A stretch of DNA of 64,000 bases from Candidatus Gastranaerophilales bacterium (GCA_900548405.1 UNSJ01000002.1:1-64000); one strand, 5' to 3'; counted from the first letter of the stretch, positions 1 through 9,115 are shown. The notes: generated from the letters alone by a model not told the origin. Program-made: numbers and translations.

Positions 1-17
1 CAAGCGATTTTAGAGGG

Positions 18-45
18 TTGTAAAAAGTATAAAATCTGTTATAAT
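18..45 (+). promoter_or_regulatory. Predicted promoter of the first pseudopilin gene
   Basis: A TTGTAA -35-like box at 18-23 is followed after 16 nt by TATAAT at 40-45 with an extended TG (37-38). The sequence around the -10 (CTGTTATAAT then GGTGAT) is nearly the same as that in front of the second pseudopilin gene (CTGTTATAAT then AGTGAT), so the two pilin genes may share promoter design. Confidence 0.6.
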
Positions 46-81
46 GGTGATATACTACATCACAATTATAATGGAGTTTTT

Positions 82-795
82 ATGAAAGGAATGAGAGCGT
101 TTACTCTTGCTGAAGGTGCTACGCACTTAGCCAAGTCGAACAGTCAAAGCAAATATGCGTTTACTCTTGCAGAAGTATTAATTACACTTGGTATAATAGG
201 CGTTGTTGCTGCTATGACTATGCCTGTTTTAATAGGTAACCACCAAAAGAGTGTTACTATTAATCGATTAAAAAAGGTTTATACTGTTTTAAATCAGGCT
301 TACAAGTTGTCTGAAAATGAAAACGGTGAATATGCTTATTGGGCTAAAAAGGATGAAATAGGTGCAACAAACTACTTCAATAAGTATTGGAAGCCATATT
401 TTAACGGCACAAGCGTTTGTACAACATATAAAGAGTGCGGTTATGCAGAGGAGTTTCCTTGGAAAACTCTTAAAGGTGACAGAAAAAATAGTGTTCAGGT
501 TGTAGATAGTGCATCTGACAACAGAATTAGTTTTTTCTTAAATGACGGAACATTTGTATCGTTATCTGGTGCTATATATGTGGACATAAACGGACCGCAA
601 AAGCCTAATATTTATGGAAAAGATTTTTTCGTATTTACGCATAATGAGCGCGGTGTACTTCCGGGACAATACAACAGTTCTGAAGAATTTATCAAGCAAA
701 GATGCAGTAAAAGCCACAACTATGATGCAGGTACTTGTTCTGCAAGATTAATAATGATTGATAACTGGCAGATGACTGACGATTATCCGTGGTAG
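82..795 (+). CDS. Type II secretion/type IV pilin-like prepilin with duplicated FTLAE leader motif
   Basis: This is a 237-residue pseudopilin. The class III signal region is FTLAEVLITLGIIGVVAAMT, with Phe after the processing site, Glu at +5 and a hydrophobic helix, followed by a globular domain with several Cys. In this family a prepilin peptidase cuts before the Phe and methylates it, and the product goes into a pilus or pseudopilus. The leader is odd: AFTLAE occurs twice, 20 residues apart, so the protein has about 26 residues before the functional motif. The start at 82 follows a GGAG site (73-77). No pilus assembly genes are adjacent. The exact role (surface pilin or minor pseudopilin) cannot be told from sequence. 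Confidence 0.85.
   Translation: MKGMRAFTLAEGATHLAKSNSQSKYAFTLAEVLITLGIIGVVAAMTMPVLIGNHQKSVTINRLKKVYTVLNQAYKLSENENGEYAYWAKKDEIGATNYFNKYWKPYFNGTSVCTTYKECGYAEEFPWKTLKGDRKNSVQVVDSASDNRISFFLNDGTFVSLSGAIYVDINGPQKPNIYGKDFFVFTHNERGVLPGQYNSSEEFIKQRCSKSHNYDAGTCSARLIMIDNWQMTDDYPW
97..175 (+). repeat. Direct repeat of the FTLAE-coding motif (period 60 nt)
   Basis: The 19-nt string coding AFTLAE plus flank occurs at 97-115 and 157-175 with one mismatch (T/A at position 15). The period is exactly 60 nt (20 codons), so the reading frame is preserved. The spacer contains a short palindrome (GTGC TAC GCAC, 116-126). It looks like a tandem duplication or in-frame insertion in the leader of the prepilin. Confidence 0.8.
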
Positions 796-890
796 TTTAG
801 TTAAATAATTTAATTAGTTTTTGTGTTATTGCGGTATTTCGGAATATCTGCATAAAATTTTGCTGCCTCAAAGTTTTCATATATTTTCTT

Positions 891-3800
891 CTATTCTTCT
901 ATCAATACCCTGTCGAGGCAAGCTTTCTGTGAGTACTGCCATTCTCGGAAGGTTATGCGTTTGACCTTGTAGCCTGAACGTTCCATTATTGCCTGCTTTT
1001 TCATATTAGATATGTGAGATTTAATCTTGTCCTCAACACCGTCAACTTCGATTACAAATTTATCGTCCACAACCAAATCTGCGCTTAAGCCTGCAATATC
1101 AGCACCTGCAACTACTTTGTGGTCAAGAGTTCTTATTTGTTCTGCAATTTCTCTTTCAAGCGGGTTTTTGTAGATGTTTTCATCGATTTCACCTGAAAGT
1201 AGTGCTTGTTTGCGGTTTTGATATTCCTGCATATAAGAAACGTAGTTTCTGAAATGTCCGTCAGGAAGCTCTCGAGGATTGCGTGAGATAAAGTTTATAA
1301 CCTTGTTTCTTCCGCGTGTAATTGCAACGTTAAACAGGTTAGGTTTTTGCAGGAAAGTTAAGCTTTGCATGTAGCTGTTATCTGCAAAAGCCCACGAAAT
1401 CAGCATAATATCGCGTTCATCACCCTGGAAGGTATGAGCTGTGCCGATTTCTATCTGGTGTTTTTTAATCATGTAATCTGATAGAACTTTTGAAACAGAA
1501 ACTTTCAACTGTTCAACCTGTGCTCTGAAAGGTGAGATTATACCGACAGTTACGGGATTGTCAGGATTAACCCTTTCATCTTCTATGATTATTTCATGGA
1601 GTTTTTTTACAACCGCTTCGATTTCGGGTAAGTTTCTTGTTGCATCAAAGTCAACTTTTCCGTCAAGGACTTCAACCAGCTCAAGAACTTTATCGTCTGA
1701 TTTGTCTTTTCTCATGACACGTATTCTGTCATTGTAAAATTCGTGATTTGAGAAGTTAATAATCGGCGGCAAGCTTCTGAAATGTTCGTCAAGCATAACA
1801 GAGTTCATAGAATAGTAGTCTGCAAGGTCGAACATTGAGTTTGTTCTGAAACGCCACATTAACTGGTATTTGTCAGGTATTCCATACTGGCTCAAAAAAG
1901 ATTGTTCTTTTGCTTTTTCGAGGAATGACAGGTGAGGAAGCTGTTTGTCGTCTCCTACGATTACGGCTTTTTTAGCGCGGAAAAGTATAGGGAAACAGCT
2001 TGCGATGTCGCATTGAGAAGCTTCATCAATGATTGCAACGTCAAACAAACCGGGTTTCAGCGGTAATGAGTCTGATACTGCATAAGTTGTCACGCACCAG
2101 CAAGGGAAAGCTTCCAGCAGCGGTTTGAAATCTTCTTCTTCCAAAATATTTGTTTGAAGTCGTTTTCTGTTTGTAACAAGTGATTTTGCGTGTACCTTTA
2201 ATCTTCTGCGTTTGTTTTCATCGCGCAAAAGACTTTTCAAAGCTTCACGGCGTTTGTTTTTCAGAATATTTGTCGCAAGAGTTTTTTGCTTGCGTTTCAT
2301 TGTGCGGATTTGTTCTGAGAGCATGTGAAGATTGCCTGTTTTTTGAATATCTGCTTCAATTTTTCTTAAAGACCATTCAAGGTTTGCAAAATCAAGCTCC
2401 TGTTTCAGTTTTCCTAAAGTTTCGTAATTTACATCAAATTCTTTCAGGTTTAGGATTTTTTTCAGTTGTCCTAAGCTTGTGAAATTTGCAATTTTTGAGA
2501 TAAATCCTGCTTTTTCCATGTTGCTTTCAAGAATTTTGATAATCCCTGCAACTATATCAATTTCGCCTTTTTTCAGACTTGTTTTGATAAATTCGCGTTT
2601 GCCGAGAAGTTTTTCCTGTTCTTCGACTTCAAGGAGCTTGTCGTGCCAGTCTTTTTCAAGCTTAATAATGGTTTCTGATTTGTTTTCCATATTTTTAAGC
2701 ATATCGAGGTGGTCTTTCATATCTTTTGTATCGACAAGAAGAATATCTTCCACATCGTCATCAAGTTCACTGCTTTGTGAAAGCAGATTGTTTAATTCTT
2801 CGCTCAACTGTCTTTGATAATTCAGACGTCCTGCGCGAAGTGCCATATGGCTTGCGCCTAAATCGTTCAGGCGTTCTGCAACAACATCAACGGCTTTGTC
2901 CATACGAGATGCCACAAGAACGGTTTTTCCGTTAGCAACAAGGTGGGCAACAAGGTTAACTATGGTTTGCGATTTACCTGTTCCCGGAGGCCCTTGCACT
3001 GCAACGAATTTGCTGTTATCAATATTTTTTACAACCTGCAATTGGCTGTCACTCAATGACAACGGTGTAATCGGATAGAAATCCGTAATTTTATTCATAT
3101 CTTTAAGCGGAACCGATTTTTCTTTGCTCTGTGCAAATTCTTCGTTAATAATGCTTAAAGCTGTTTCTCTGTAAATTCCTGACGGCTTTTCCGCGATTTG
3201 AGTAAGTTCATGGAGTACGCCTGCTGTGACAGATGGGCGTTTAGTCAGGATAATTGCGCTTTGATAAGTTACTGCAATTTTTTCAAGTTTAACCTTTTGT
3301 TTTTCCTGCTCAGCTTCTTCTTCCTCAATTATTTCATCAACGTTTTCAGCATCAATCTTTTCTTTGTAAAAATCTTTTGACTTGGAAACGTTATCGTCCT
3401 CTTTGTATTCCTCAATGTTTGAAGCAATTTCTATTTCAGGAACAAGTGATTTCAATGTTGTTAGGAAAATGTCGAGTTTTTCCTGCGTAATCGGTAAATC
3501 AGGAACTACGTCTAAAATTCCTTCAAGGAGCAAATCTACTTCGTCCTCATCATCGTTTTTGCGCATAAGTGCAGCAAGTGCGCCTGTATTCAGGGACAAT
3601 ACTTCATCAAGCGGAAAACAGTTGATATTAACCCCGTTTCGCTCAAGTTTACACGGCAGGTATAAAAGCGGGGTTAGAAATTCGTTCTGTTTTTTTGTTT
3701 TTGAACTTTTGCCGACAAGGAAAAGATAACCGTATATCAGGTATTTATCTTTCTGCCCCAAATCACTCTGTATCATCAACTCGGTAAGCTTTGGATTGCT

Positions 3801-4010
3801 TCCGTCAAGTGGAATGTATTCTGCGCCGGAAGAAAAAAGCTGTTCTTCCCCTTTTAAGAAAATCCATTTGTTATCTTTGTCCCCTTTCAGGTTTCTGAAA
3901 GTAGAGCTTTTAACCTCCTCACGCACGCAGTCGTGCAGATATTGGCTTAACTTTTTTATAAAACTGTTATTGAACGCTGAATTTATAGCTCTTGAAGCTT
4001 CTTGTAGCAT
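891..4010 (-). CDS. SF1 DNA/RNA helicase with C-terminal PD-(D/E)XK nuclease-like domain
   Basis: This is a 1039-residue protein. A non-helicase N-terminal third is followed by an SF1 (AAA_11/AAA_12, Upf1/Dna2-like) helicase. Walker A GPPGTGKS lies near residue 340, the Walker B motif IIDEASQCDI near 660, then VGDDKQLP, TAHTFQGDERD near 855 and FNVAITRGR near 900. The last about 85 residues (ADLVV...FVIEVDG) fit an REase-like fold of the type found at the end of this helicase class (MTES_1575/Vsr-like). Similar helicase-nuclease fusions are known or suspected anti-phage proteins, but here it stands alone between housekeeping genes, so DNA repair is equally possible. An AGGAG site supports the ATG at 4010. 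It diverges from the tRNA nucleotidyltransferase. Confidence 0.85.
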   Translation of the reverse strand: MLQEASRAINSAFNNSFIKKLSQYLHDCVREEVKSSTFRNLKGDKDNKWIFLKGEEQLFSSGAEYIPLDGSNPKLTELMIQSDLGQKDKYLIYGYLFLVGKSSKTKKQNEFLTPLLYLPCKLERNGVNINCFPLDEVLSLNTGALAALMRKNDDEDEVDLLLEGILDVVPDLPITQEKLDIFLTTLKSLVPEIEIASNIEEYKEDDNVSKSKDFYKEKIDAENVDEIIEEEEAEQEKQKVKLEKIAVTYQSAIILTKRPSVTAGVLHELTQIAEKPSGIYRETALSIINEEFAQSKEKSVPLKDMNKITDFYPITPLSLSDSQLQVVKNIDNSKFVAVQGPPGTGKSQTIVNLVAHLVANGKTVLVASRMDKAVDVVAERLNDLGASHMALRAGRLNYQRQLSEELNNLLSQSSELDDDVEDILLVDTKDMKDHLDMLKNMENKSETIIKLEKDWHDKLLEVEEQEKLLGKREFIKTSLKKGEIDIVAGIIKILESNMEKAGFISKIANFTSLGQLKKILNLKEFDVNYETLGKLKQELDFANLEWSLRKIEADIQKTGNLHMLSEQIRTMKRKQKTLATNILKNKRREALKSLLRDENKRRRLKVHAKSLVTNRKRLQTNILEEEDFKPLLEAFPCWCVTTYAVSDSLPLKPGLFDVAIIDEASQCDIASCFPILFRAKKAVIVGDDKQLPHLSFLEKAKEQSFLSQYGIPDKYQLMWRFRTNSMFDLADYYSMNSVMLDEHFRSLPPIINFSNHEFYNDRIRVMRKDKSDDKVLELVEVLDGKVDFDATRNLPEIEAVVKKLHEIIIEDERVNPDNPVTVGIISPFRAQVEQLKVSVSKVLSDYMIKKHQIEIGTAHTFQGDERDIMLISWAFADNSYMQSLTFLQKPNLFNVAITRGRNKVINFISRNPRELPDGHFRNYVSYMQEYQNRKQALLSGEIDENIYKNPLEREIAEQIRTLDHKVVAGADIAGLSADLVVDDKFVIEVDGVEDKIKSHISNMKKQAIMERSGYKVKRITFREWQYSQKACLDRVLIEE

Positions 4011-4059
4011 GTGTTTACTCCTATTCCATTTTTAACCATTTTACGCTAAAATGGCTGTA

Positions 4060-5145
4060 ATGAACATCATCAATATAAACGATACTTCTAACAAATTGTT
4101 TTACATCGGGGGCGTTGTCCGCGATGAACTTTTGGGAAGGAAATCTTTAGATATTGATATAACGTATGTTGGCAATGCGATTGAATATTGTGCGCGTTTT
4201 GGTAAAATTATACGTGAAAACCCTGACTTTGGAACTATTCGGGTTAACATAGGGGGACAGGAAGTTGATTTTGCATCAACACGTTCTGAAAGTTACCCGC
4301 GCAAAGGGCATCTTCCTGTGGTTGATAAAATCGGATGTTCGTTAAAAGAGGATGTTTTAAGGCGTGATTTTACGATAAACGCGCTTGCAAAATCAGTTAC
4401 AACAGGCGAAATTATTGATTATACAGGCGGATTGGAAGATTTGAAGAACAAGAAACTTCGCGTATTGCATGACGAAAGCTTTGTTGACGATCCGACACGT
4501 ATAATCAGAGGGCTGAAATTTTCAGTACGCTTTGGTTTTGAGCTTGACGAACACACAAGGATTTTGCAGGAAAAATATCTTTCAAACATAAATTATGACA
4601 TGAGCTTTAAACGTGTAAAAAAAGAGCTTATTGAAACATTTAGCCTTAATTCGCAAAAGGTGTTTGAAATATTCATTAATGACGGGATTTATAAACTTGT
4701 AACCCCAAATGAGGTTAAGCTGCCAAAAGTTAATATTGAGAAGCTTGTAAATGATTATGCGGTTGAGCTTCCATGGATTGTCTATGCAGGTGTTCTCAGC
4801 GACTTATCACGTTTGCCTTTGACAAAGACGGAGCAGAAAATCCTTGATGATGTGCCTGAAAACATTTTGAAAACAGATTTTGAGCTTTATAAGGCATTTG
4901 AGAATTCACGAACTGAAACGGTCTTGCTCTACGCGATTTTGAAAGATGAAACAGGTGCAAGACATTACCTTGATGAGCTGAGAAATATAAAGATTTCTGT
5001 GACAGGAAAAGACTTGCAAAAACTCGGTATTAAACCGTCGCCGAAGTACAACGAAATTCTTGATGAAGTGTTAAGACAAAAGCTTAAAAACCCTTGCTTA
5101 ACAATTGATGACGAGATTGCAGTTATTGCTGATTTATTTGCTTAA
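4060..5145 (+). CDS. cca: tRNA nucleotidyltransferase / poly(A) polymerase family protein
   Basis: Class II nucleotidyltransferase head with GGVVRD, the metal-binding DIDI motif, RRDFTINAL and DPTRIIRGLKFSVRFGFE, the canonical order in CCA-adding enzymes and their A-adding or CC-adding relatives. These add or repair the 3' CCA end of tRNAs. The only tRNA gene in this window lacks an encoded CCA, consistent with a need for it. There is no HD domain at the C terminus. The frame also has an ATG at 4051, but 4060 is preferred because TAAAAT (4047-4052) ends 7 nt before it and neither ATG has a Shine-Dalgarno site. Whether it adds CCA, CC or A only cannot be read from the motifs. Its 3' end overlaps the convergent TPR gene by 23 nt. 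Confidence 0.85.
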   Translation: MNIININDTSNKLFYIGGVVRDELLGRKSLDIDITYVGNAIEYCARFGKIIRENPDFGTIRVNIGGQEVDFASTRSESYPRKGHLPVVDKIGCSLKEDVLRRDFTINALAKSVTTGEIIDYTGGLEDLKNKKLRVLHDESFVDDPTRIIRGLKFSVRFGFELDEHTRILQEKYLSNINYDMSFKRVKKELIETFSLNSQKVFEIFINDGIYKLVTPNEVKLPKVNIEKLVNDYAVELPWIVYAGVLSDLSRLPLTKTEQKILDDVPENILKTDFELYKAFENSRTETVLLYAILKDETGARHYLDELRNIKISVTGKDLQKLGIKPSPKYNEILDEVLRQKLKNPCLTIDDEIAVIADLFA

Positions 5146-5683
5146 CTACCTGTTTTATATAAGGCTTAATTCCGCGTGTAATTATCAAGTCAGGCTCTGA
5201 CATTGTGAATTCATCCAAAACTATCACGCCTCTGCGTAAATCTCCGCTTTCAATATACAAAAGCCCGAGCATAACTTTGTTCAGCGGGTTTGTTTCGCTG
5301 CTGTATTCCTTAATCTTTGAAGAAACCAGTCCCAAAGCTTTGTAGCACTTGGCTAAGTCTTGATAATACTGGAAATTCAAACTGAATTGCTTTACTGCCT
5401 GTTCATAAGGATCACGCGCCCAATCAGGATAACCAATTTTCATATAAGCATCGCCGATGTTGTTATAGTAAGATGCTGTTGCCTGAGTGTCAGGGTTTAA
5501 GCTTATTGCAATTTTGAATTCCTGAATTGCTGCATAATAGCATCTTTCATTCATATAACGAAGACCTAAATTGTTGTGTATATATGCGTTTTTTGTTGCA
5601 TCAATAGTGTACACTTCAGGTTTTTTATAACCTGAAGTGATAAAACTCAAAAATATTAATGATATTAATAACGCCTTTTTCAT
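5123..5683 (-). CDS. Exported TPR-repeat protein
   Basis: This is a 186-residue protein with an N-terminal signal sequence and about three TPR-like helix pairs (for example YYAAIQEFKIAISLNPD and ASYYNNIGDAYMKIGY). It probably acts as a periplasmic scaffold; the partner is unknown. The signal ends ITSGYKK where a lipoprotein would have ITSGC, so a Tyr (TAT) occupies the place of the expected Cys (TGT). It may therefore be a former lipoprotein or simply cleaved by signal peptidase I. An 11-bp perfect inverted repeat lies inside this coding segment. Confidence 0.75.
   Translation of the reverse strand: MKKALLISLIFLSFITSGYKKPEVYTIDATKNAYIHNNLGLRYMNERCYYAAIQEFKIAISLNPDTQATASYYNNIGDAYMKIGYPDWARDPYEQAVKQFSLNFQYYQDLAKCYKALGLVSSKIKEYSSETNPLNKVMLGLLYIESGDLRRGVIVLDEFTMSEPDLIITRGIKPYIKQVVKQINQQ
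5612..5639. repeat. Perfect 11-bp inverted repeat inside the 5' end of the TPR gene
   Basis: CACTTCAGGTT (5612-5622) and AACCTGAAGTG (5629-5639) are exact reverse complements around a 6-nt TTTTAT loop. On the coding strand it covers codons about 15-24, just after the signal sequence. It could form an mRNA hairpin or be a dyad binding site. It is not a terminator position. Confidence 0.7.
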
Positions 5684-5705
5684 CTGTAAGTTATTTAATT
5701 AAAAA

Positions 5706-6629
5706 TTACATTAAATCAATTTCAAGCCCTTCGTATGCAAGCACTGCACTGTCGCCTAAATCTTTATAATGTTCTTTAATTATATTTAATTTTTCATCGT
5801 TGTATTCAGGGTCAAGGTGGAAGAATACAAGCTTTTCAGCACCAACCTGATTTTTACATTCTATTGCCATATCAAAAGTTGAATGACCGTAACCCTGTTT
5901 TGGAACAAAAGAATTTAAATAATCTTCTGTTGTATATTGTGAATCGTGGATTAATAAATTACATCCGCGAGCAAAGTTTGCAAGTTTTTTATCTCCGCCC
6001 AAATAGCTTTCTTTGTCTGTTGCGTAAACCATGACTTTATCTTTATAAGAAATTTTATAAACATAAACGCCTTCCTGCGGATGCGCGTATGAGCGGTAAC
6101 AGGTAATTAAAACGTCATCGCCCTCAGGTTTTTCATCATCGTTTTCAATTCTTTTTATAATTGGAGGTTCGCCGTGACGGAGTATTATTCCCTCAGTTTC
6201 ATTTAAATCTCTAATATTTAAATTGCCTGCAATATCGCCTAAATCAAGAGGAAAAGATTTTCCGAATAAAAGATTTGCAAGCTCATCGGATAATGTTTCG
6301 TTGTAATTAACGTTTCCGAAAACATTTATTTCTGATGACGGAATATGCAAAGGTCTGAAGAATGTGAACCCCTGAATATGGTCCTGATGAATATGTGAAA
6401 TCAATAAGGTAGCTTTAACAGGTGTTCTTTCCTGCTGAGTTAAACCCGATGCAATATATTTCTGCATAAGTTCGTTTCCGAGATTTATCAAACCTGTTCC
6501 TGCATCAAGAATTATAAGATGTCCGTTTACATTAACTTCTACGCAAGAGGTATTTCCCCCGTATTGTAAGAAATCTTTGTCAGCAATAGGATAACTTCCT
6601 CTTACGCCTCTGAATTTCACTTTAAACAT
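5706..6629 (-). CDS. MBL-fold metallo-hydrolase (RNase Z / phosphodiesterase-like)
   Basis: This is a 307-residue metallo-beta-lactamase-fold protein. The metal-binding HIHQDH signature (HxHxDH) is in the first third, followed by downstream ligands in ATDKES and a late GHSTF and FHLDPEY region. The opening KFRGVRGSYP and GGNTSCVE are typical of soluble phosphodiesterase/ribonuclease Z-like relatives that act on nucleic acids or cyclic nucleotides. There is no signal peptide, so it is cytoplasmic. Substrate not determinable. It is preceded by a GAGG site and lies 10 nt after the metallophosphoesterase gene in the same direction, in an apparent three- or four-gene operon. Confidence 0.8.
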   Translation of the reverse strand: MFKVKFRGVRGSYPIADKDFLQYGGNTSCVEVNVNGHLIILDAGTGLINLGNELMQKYIASGLTQQERTPVKATLLISHIHQDHIQGFTFFRPLHIPSSEINVFGNVNYNETLSDELANLLFGKSFPLDLGDIAGNLNIRDLNETEGIILRHGEPPIIKRIENDDEKPEGDDVLITCYRSYAHPQEGVYVYKISYKDKVMVYATDKESYLGGDKKLANFARGCNLLIHDSQYTTEDYLNSFVPKQGYGHSTFDMAIECKNQVGAEKLVFFHLDPEYNDEKLNIIKEHYKDLGDSAVLAYEGLEIDLM

Positions 6630-6639
6630 TTATTTATCC

Positions 6640-7617
6640 TCATTTTTTAAGTACAAAAGTGCCGTTTTGGTCTTTTTCTTCACCTGTATAAATTGTTGAA
6701 CCGAAAACAAGAAGTTTGGCAAGTTTTTGAATATCTTTTAATCTTGTTTCCTTGTTTTGTATATCAAATACAACCTTTGTTCTGTAATTTGTAACAGTAA
6801 TCATTCTGAACGCATTAGGATAAGATACTAATGCAGGACAGCTTACATATAATATGTTATCTCTTTGAGTAATTTTTGCACCGTGATAATGACCTTGAAA
6901 TACTGCAATAGGGTTTTTATATTTATTAAGGATTTCTTCCATTTTGTCAGCATCAAGAAGTCTGTGATTAGGGCTGTTGTATGGCTCTAAAACAGGTACG
7001 TGCATAAAAATTAAGATAACATCTTTTGATGAATTTTTTATTTCATTATCAAGCCACGCTAATTGTTGCTCACCCAGTCTGCCGTTTGAAGTCAGCCTGT
7101 CGCGGATAATTGTATCAAGCACAATAGCCTTGTATCCTTTTTGCGGCACAAATGAATAATATGATTTTTCAAATTTATGGTTTTTATTATATTCGTTAAC
7201 AAGCTGCATATATAATGCAGGGGTTAAATATCCGCCTATACAGGTATCATGGTTGCCGAATGCAAAATACCAGGGTGCATTTAATTTAGTTGTATGAGGT
7301 AAAAATGCGCTCAATTCTTTTTCAAATGACTTGTCAATCTGGTCGCCCGTAAACATTACAAATGAAACATTAGGGGTTGAATTTATTTGGTCGATTACAT
7401 CATCGAGTAGTTTTGGCGATTCTGCAATCATTTTAAATGTTGTATTATTTTGACCTGTATAAAAATGAACATCACTTACCTGTGCAAATTTCAGACTTGA
7501 AGCACTGTAACTTTGAAGTCCCCACAACATTGCCCCTGCAAGTAATATAGATACTGACCAGTTCTTAATTCTTGTCATTATAGTGTCCTTTTTGGTTATA
7601 TGTCTTTTTCTTTTCAT
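6640..7617 (-). CDS. Exported calcineurin-like metallophosphoesterase
   Basis: All blocks of the calcineurin-like phosphoesterase fold are present: SDVH, GDQID, GNHD, HVP and GHYHG, which bind two metals. An N-terminal hydrophobic segment indicates export or membrane anchoring, so it is a periplasmic phosphatase or phosphodiesterase of unknown substrate. Two starts are possible. The ATG at 7617 overlaps the upstream stop (ATGA coupling). The ATG at 7578 has an AAGGA site 8-9 nt upstream and begins right at the signal sequence; I slightly favour 7578. Confidence 0.85.
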   Translation of the reverse strand: MKRKRHITKKDTIMTRIKNWSVSILLAGAMLWGLQSYSASSLKFAQVSDVHFYTGQNNTTFKMIAESPKLLDDVIDQINSTPNVSFVMFTGDQIDKSFEKELSAFLPHTTKLNAPWYFAFGNHDTCIGGYLTPALYMQLVNEYNKNHKFEKSYYSFVPQKGYKAIVLDTIIRDRLTSNGRLGEQQLAWLDNEIKNSSKDVILIFMHVPVLEPYNSPNHRLLDADKMEEILNKYKNPIAVFQGHYHGAKITQRDNILYVSCPALVSYPNAFRMITVTNYRTKVVFDIQNKETRLKDIQKLAKLLVFGSTIYTGEEKDQNGTFVLKK

Positions 7618-8498
7618 TGATTATCCAACTTAGTTTTTATCTCATTGTACGTTGAATTTAATGTTTTGTCGTCATCAGAGAGGATGATTGCTTTATCGAG
7701 ATTCAACAGCGCGCTTGCGTAATTGTTCAATGCATAATCGCATAAACCCATGTATTTGTAAACTTCTGATGTCTGTATATTTCTTGAAAGAAGATTAAAC
7801 TTATCTCTTGCTTCATCATAAGAACCTTTATGGTAAAGTATTTTTGCCTCAAGAAGAAGATAAGTTATATTTTCTTCTATTTCAAGTGCTCTTTTAATAT
7901 TGCTTTCTGCATCGCTTATGCTGTTCATATTTAAATAAGCTTCAGCTTTTAAAGCGTAAGCTATATCGGATTCTTTGTTGTAAGTCTGATATTTGTTTAA
8001 TGTTTGAACAGCTCCTGTATAATCACTGTTTAGAAATTGCACCTGAGCAATTCCAAGGTAAGTCTGTGAGTAATTTGGTTTCAATTTAGAAGCTTTTTGG
8101 TAATAATTCATTGCATTTTTTAAATCATTGTTTTTTCGGTAATATTCTGCCAAAAAATAGCAAGACCAAAAACTGTCGGAATCAGATGATAATGTTGAAA
8201 GTTGTTTTTGTAAATTTCCCTGTTTTTTATAAGAAACTGCCTGCTGTATAGTTTTATCGGAAGCTGAAAGGTATGATTTTGTGTTACTGTTTGTTACTCT
8301 TGAAATTGTATTTTTTAATTCTTTTACGTCTGAATTGTTTGGTTCAATTTGCAAAATCCTGTCAAGATAAACATTAGCATCGGAATATTTTCCGTAAATG
8401 CAATAATTAGTTGCAATATCCAAATAGTCTTCCGTGATTTCATTAGCAGATACGGCAATGCAAGGAAATATCAAACTTAATAAAAGCAATTTCTTCAT
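7614..8498 (-). CDS. Exported TPR-repeat protein
   Basis: This is a 294-residue protein with a signal peptide (MKKLLLLSLIFPCIAVSA) followed by repeated TPR units such as NAMNYYQKASKLKPNY, GAVQTLNKYQTYNK and SALLNLDKAIILSDDD. It is likely a periplasmic protein-protein interaction scaffold with no catalytic motif. It heads the minus-strand run with the metallophosphoesterase and MBL genes. There is no Shine-Dalgarno site; TATAAT (8505-8510) ends exactly 6 nt before the ATG, suggesting a leaderless message. Confidence 0.8.
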   Translation of the reverse strand: MKKLLLLSLIFPCIAVSANEITEDYLDIATNYCIYGKYSDANVYLDRILQIEPNNSDVKELKNTISRVTNSNTKSYLSASDKTIQQAVSYKKQGNLQKQLSTLSSDSDSFWSCYFLAEYYRKNNDLKNAMNYYQKASKLKPNYSQTYLGIAQVQFLNSDYTGAVQTLNKYQTYNKESDIAYALKAEAYLNMNSISDAESNIKRALEIEENITYLLLEAKILYHKGSYDEARDKFNLLSRNIQTSEVYKYMGLCDYALNNYASALLNLDKAIILSDDDKTLNSTYNEIKTKLDNQ

Positions 8499-8575
8499 AA
8501 TTGAATTATATCATAATTTAGTCTAAATGTATGATAATATTAAAGCTGAAAAGAAATTATGCCGATATATTAATT

Positions 8576-9115
8576 ATGAACTTTTTTGTAAACCCGTTAG
8601 ATAAAGATAAAAATAATAAAAATATTGATGCTTTAGTCCCTACATACATAAAGCCTGATGGAACTAAGGTCATTGAAAAGCAAGAAGAATTAGGGCATTC
8701 TGTATACGAAATCAGCCCTGACGGCACTGTAATTATGCGGGGTTATAATAATCATGATATTATGATTTGCGATTATGTGCGCAGCAGAAACCTTGAAATA
8801 GGGCACCAATATGATAATACAGGTAAAATGTTTTATGAGTATAACAACTTATATGATGAACATAATGAACTTGCAAAAAAAATAGAAAAGAATTATACAT
8901 ATCACGACAACGGCAAAAAAAGTTCCGAAACTACAAATTTATCACCAAGCAATATTAAAACGATAATAAAATACGACATAAATGAAAATCGTATTGAAAA
9001 AACCGAACAGCGAGGCGCTGTCAAAACCTGGTTTGATATAAATGATAAGCCCATAAAACGCGAAATCGACAGAGGTTCAGGCGGAATTATAACGGAAGAT
9101 TTAACAGGTAAATAA
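8576..9115 (+). CDS. Hypothetical protein
   Basis: About 179 residues, hydrophilic, with no signal peptide or membrane segment. It contains several YD/YND-type strands (YDNTGKMFYEYNN, YHDNGKKSS, YDINENRIEK) faintly like the antitoxin/MORN or RHS-type sheet repeats, but no family can be assigned. The frame is open back to an ATG at 8531, but the TATGAT-like element there (8530-8535) and the poor N-terminal sequence favour the ATG at 8576. It stands alone, divergent from the TPR gene, and ends at a strong bidirectional terminator. Confidence 0.6.
   Translation: MNFFVNPLDKDKNNKNIDALVPTYIKPDGTKVIEKQEELGHSVYEISPDGTVIMRGYNNHDIMICDYVRSRNLEIGHQYDNTGKMFYEYNNLYDEHNELAKKIEKNYTYHDNGKKSSETTNLSPSNIKTIIKYDINENRIEKTEQRGAVKTWFDINDKPIKREIDRGSGGIITEDLTGK

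Noticed and set aside
2180..4035. Series of plus-strand open frames opposite the helicase
   Set aside because: Short, Ser/Phe-rich, overlapping each other and the well-supported helicase; no domain content.
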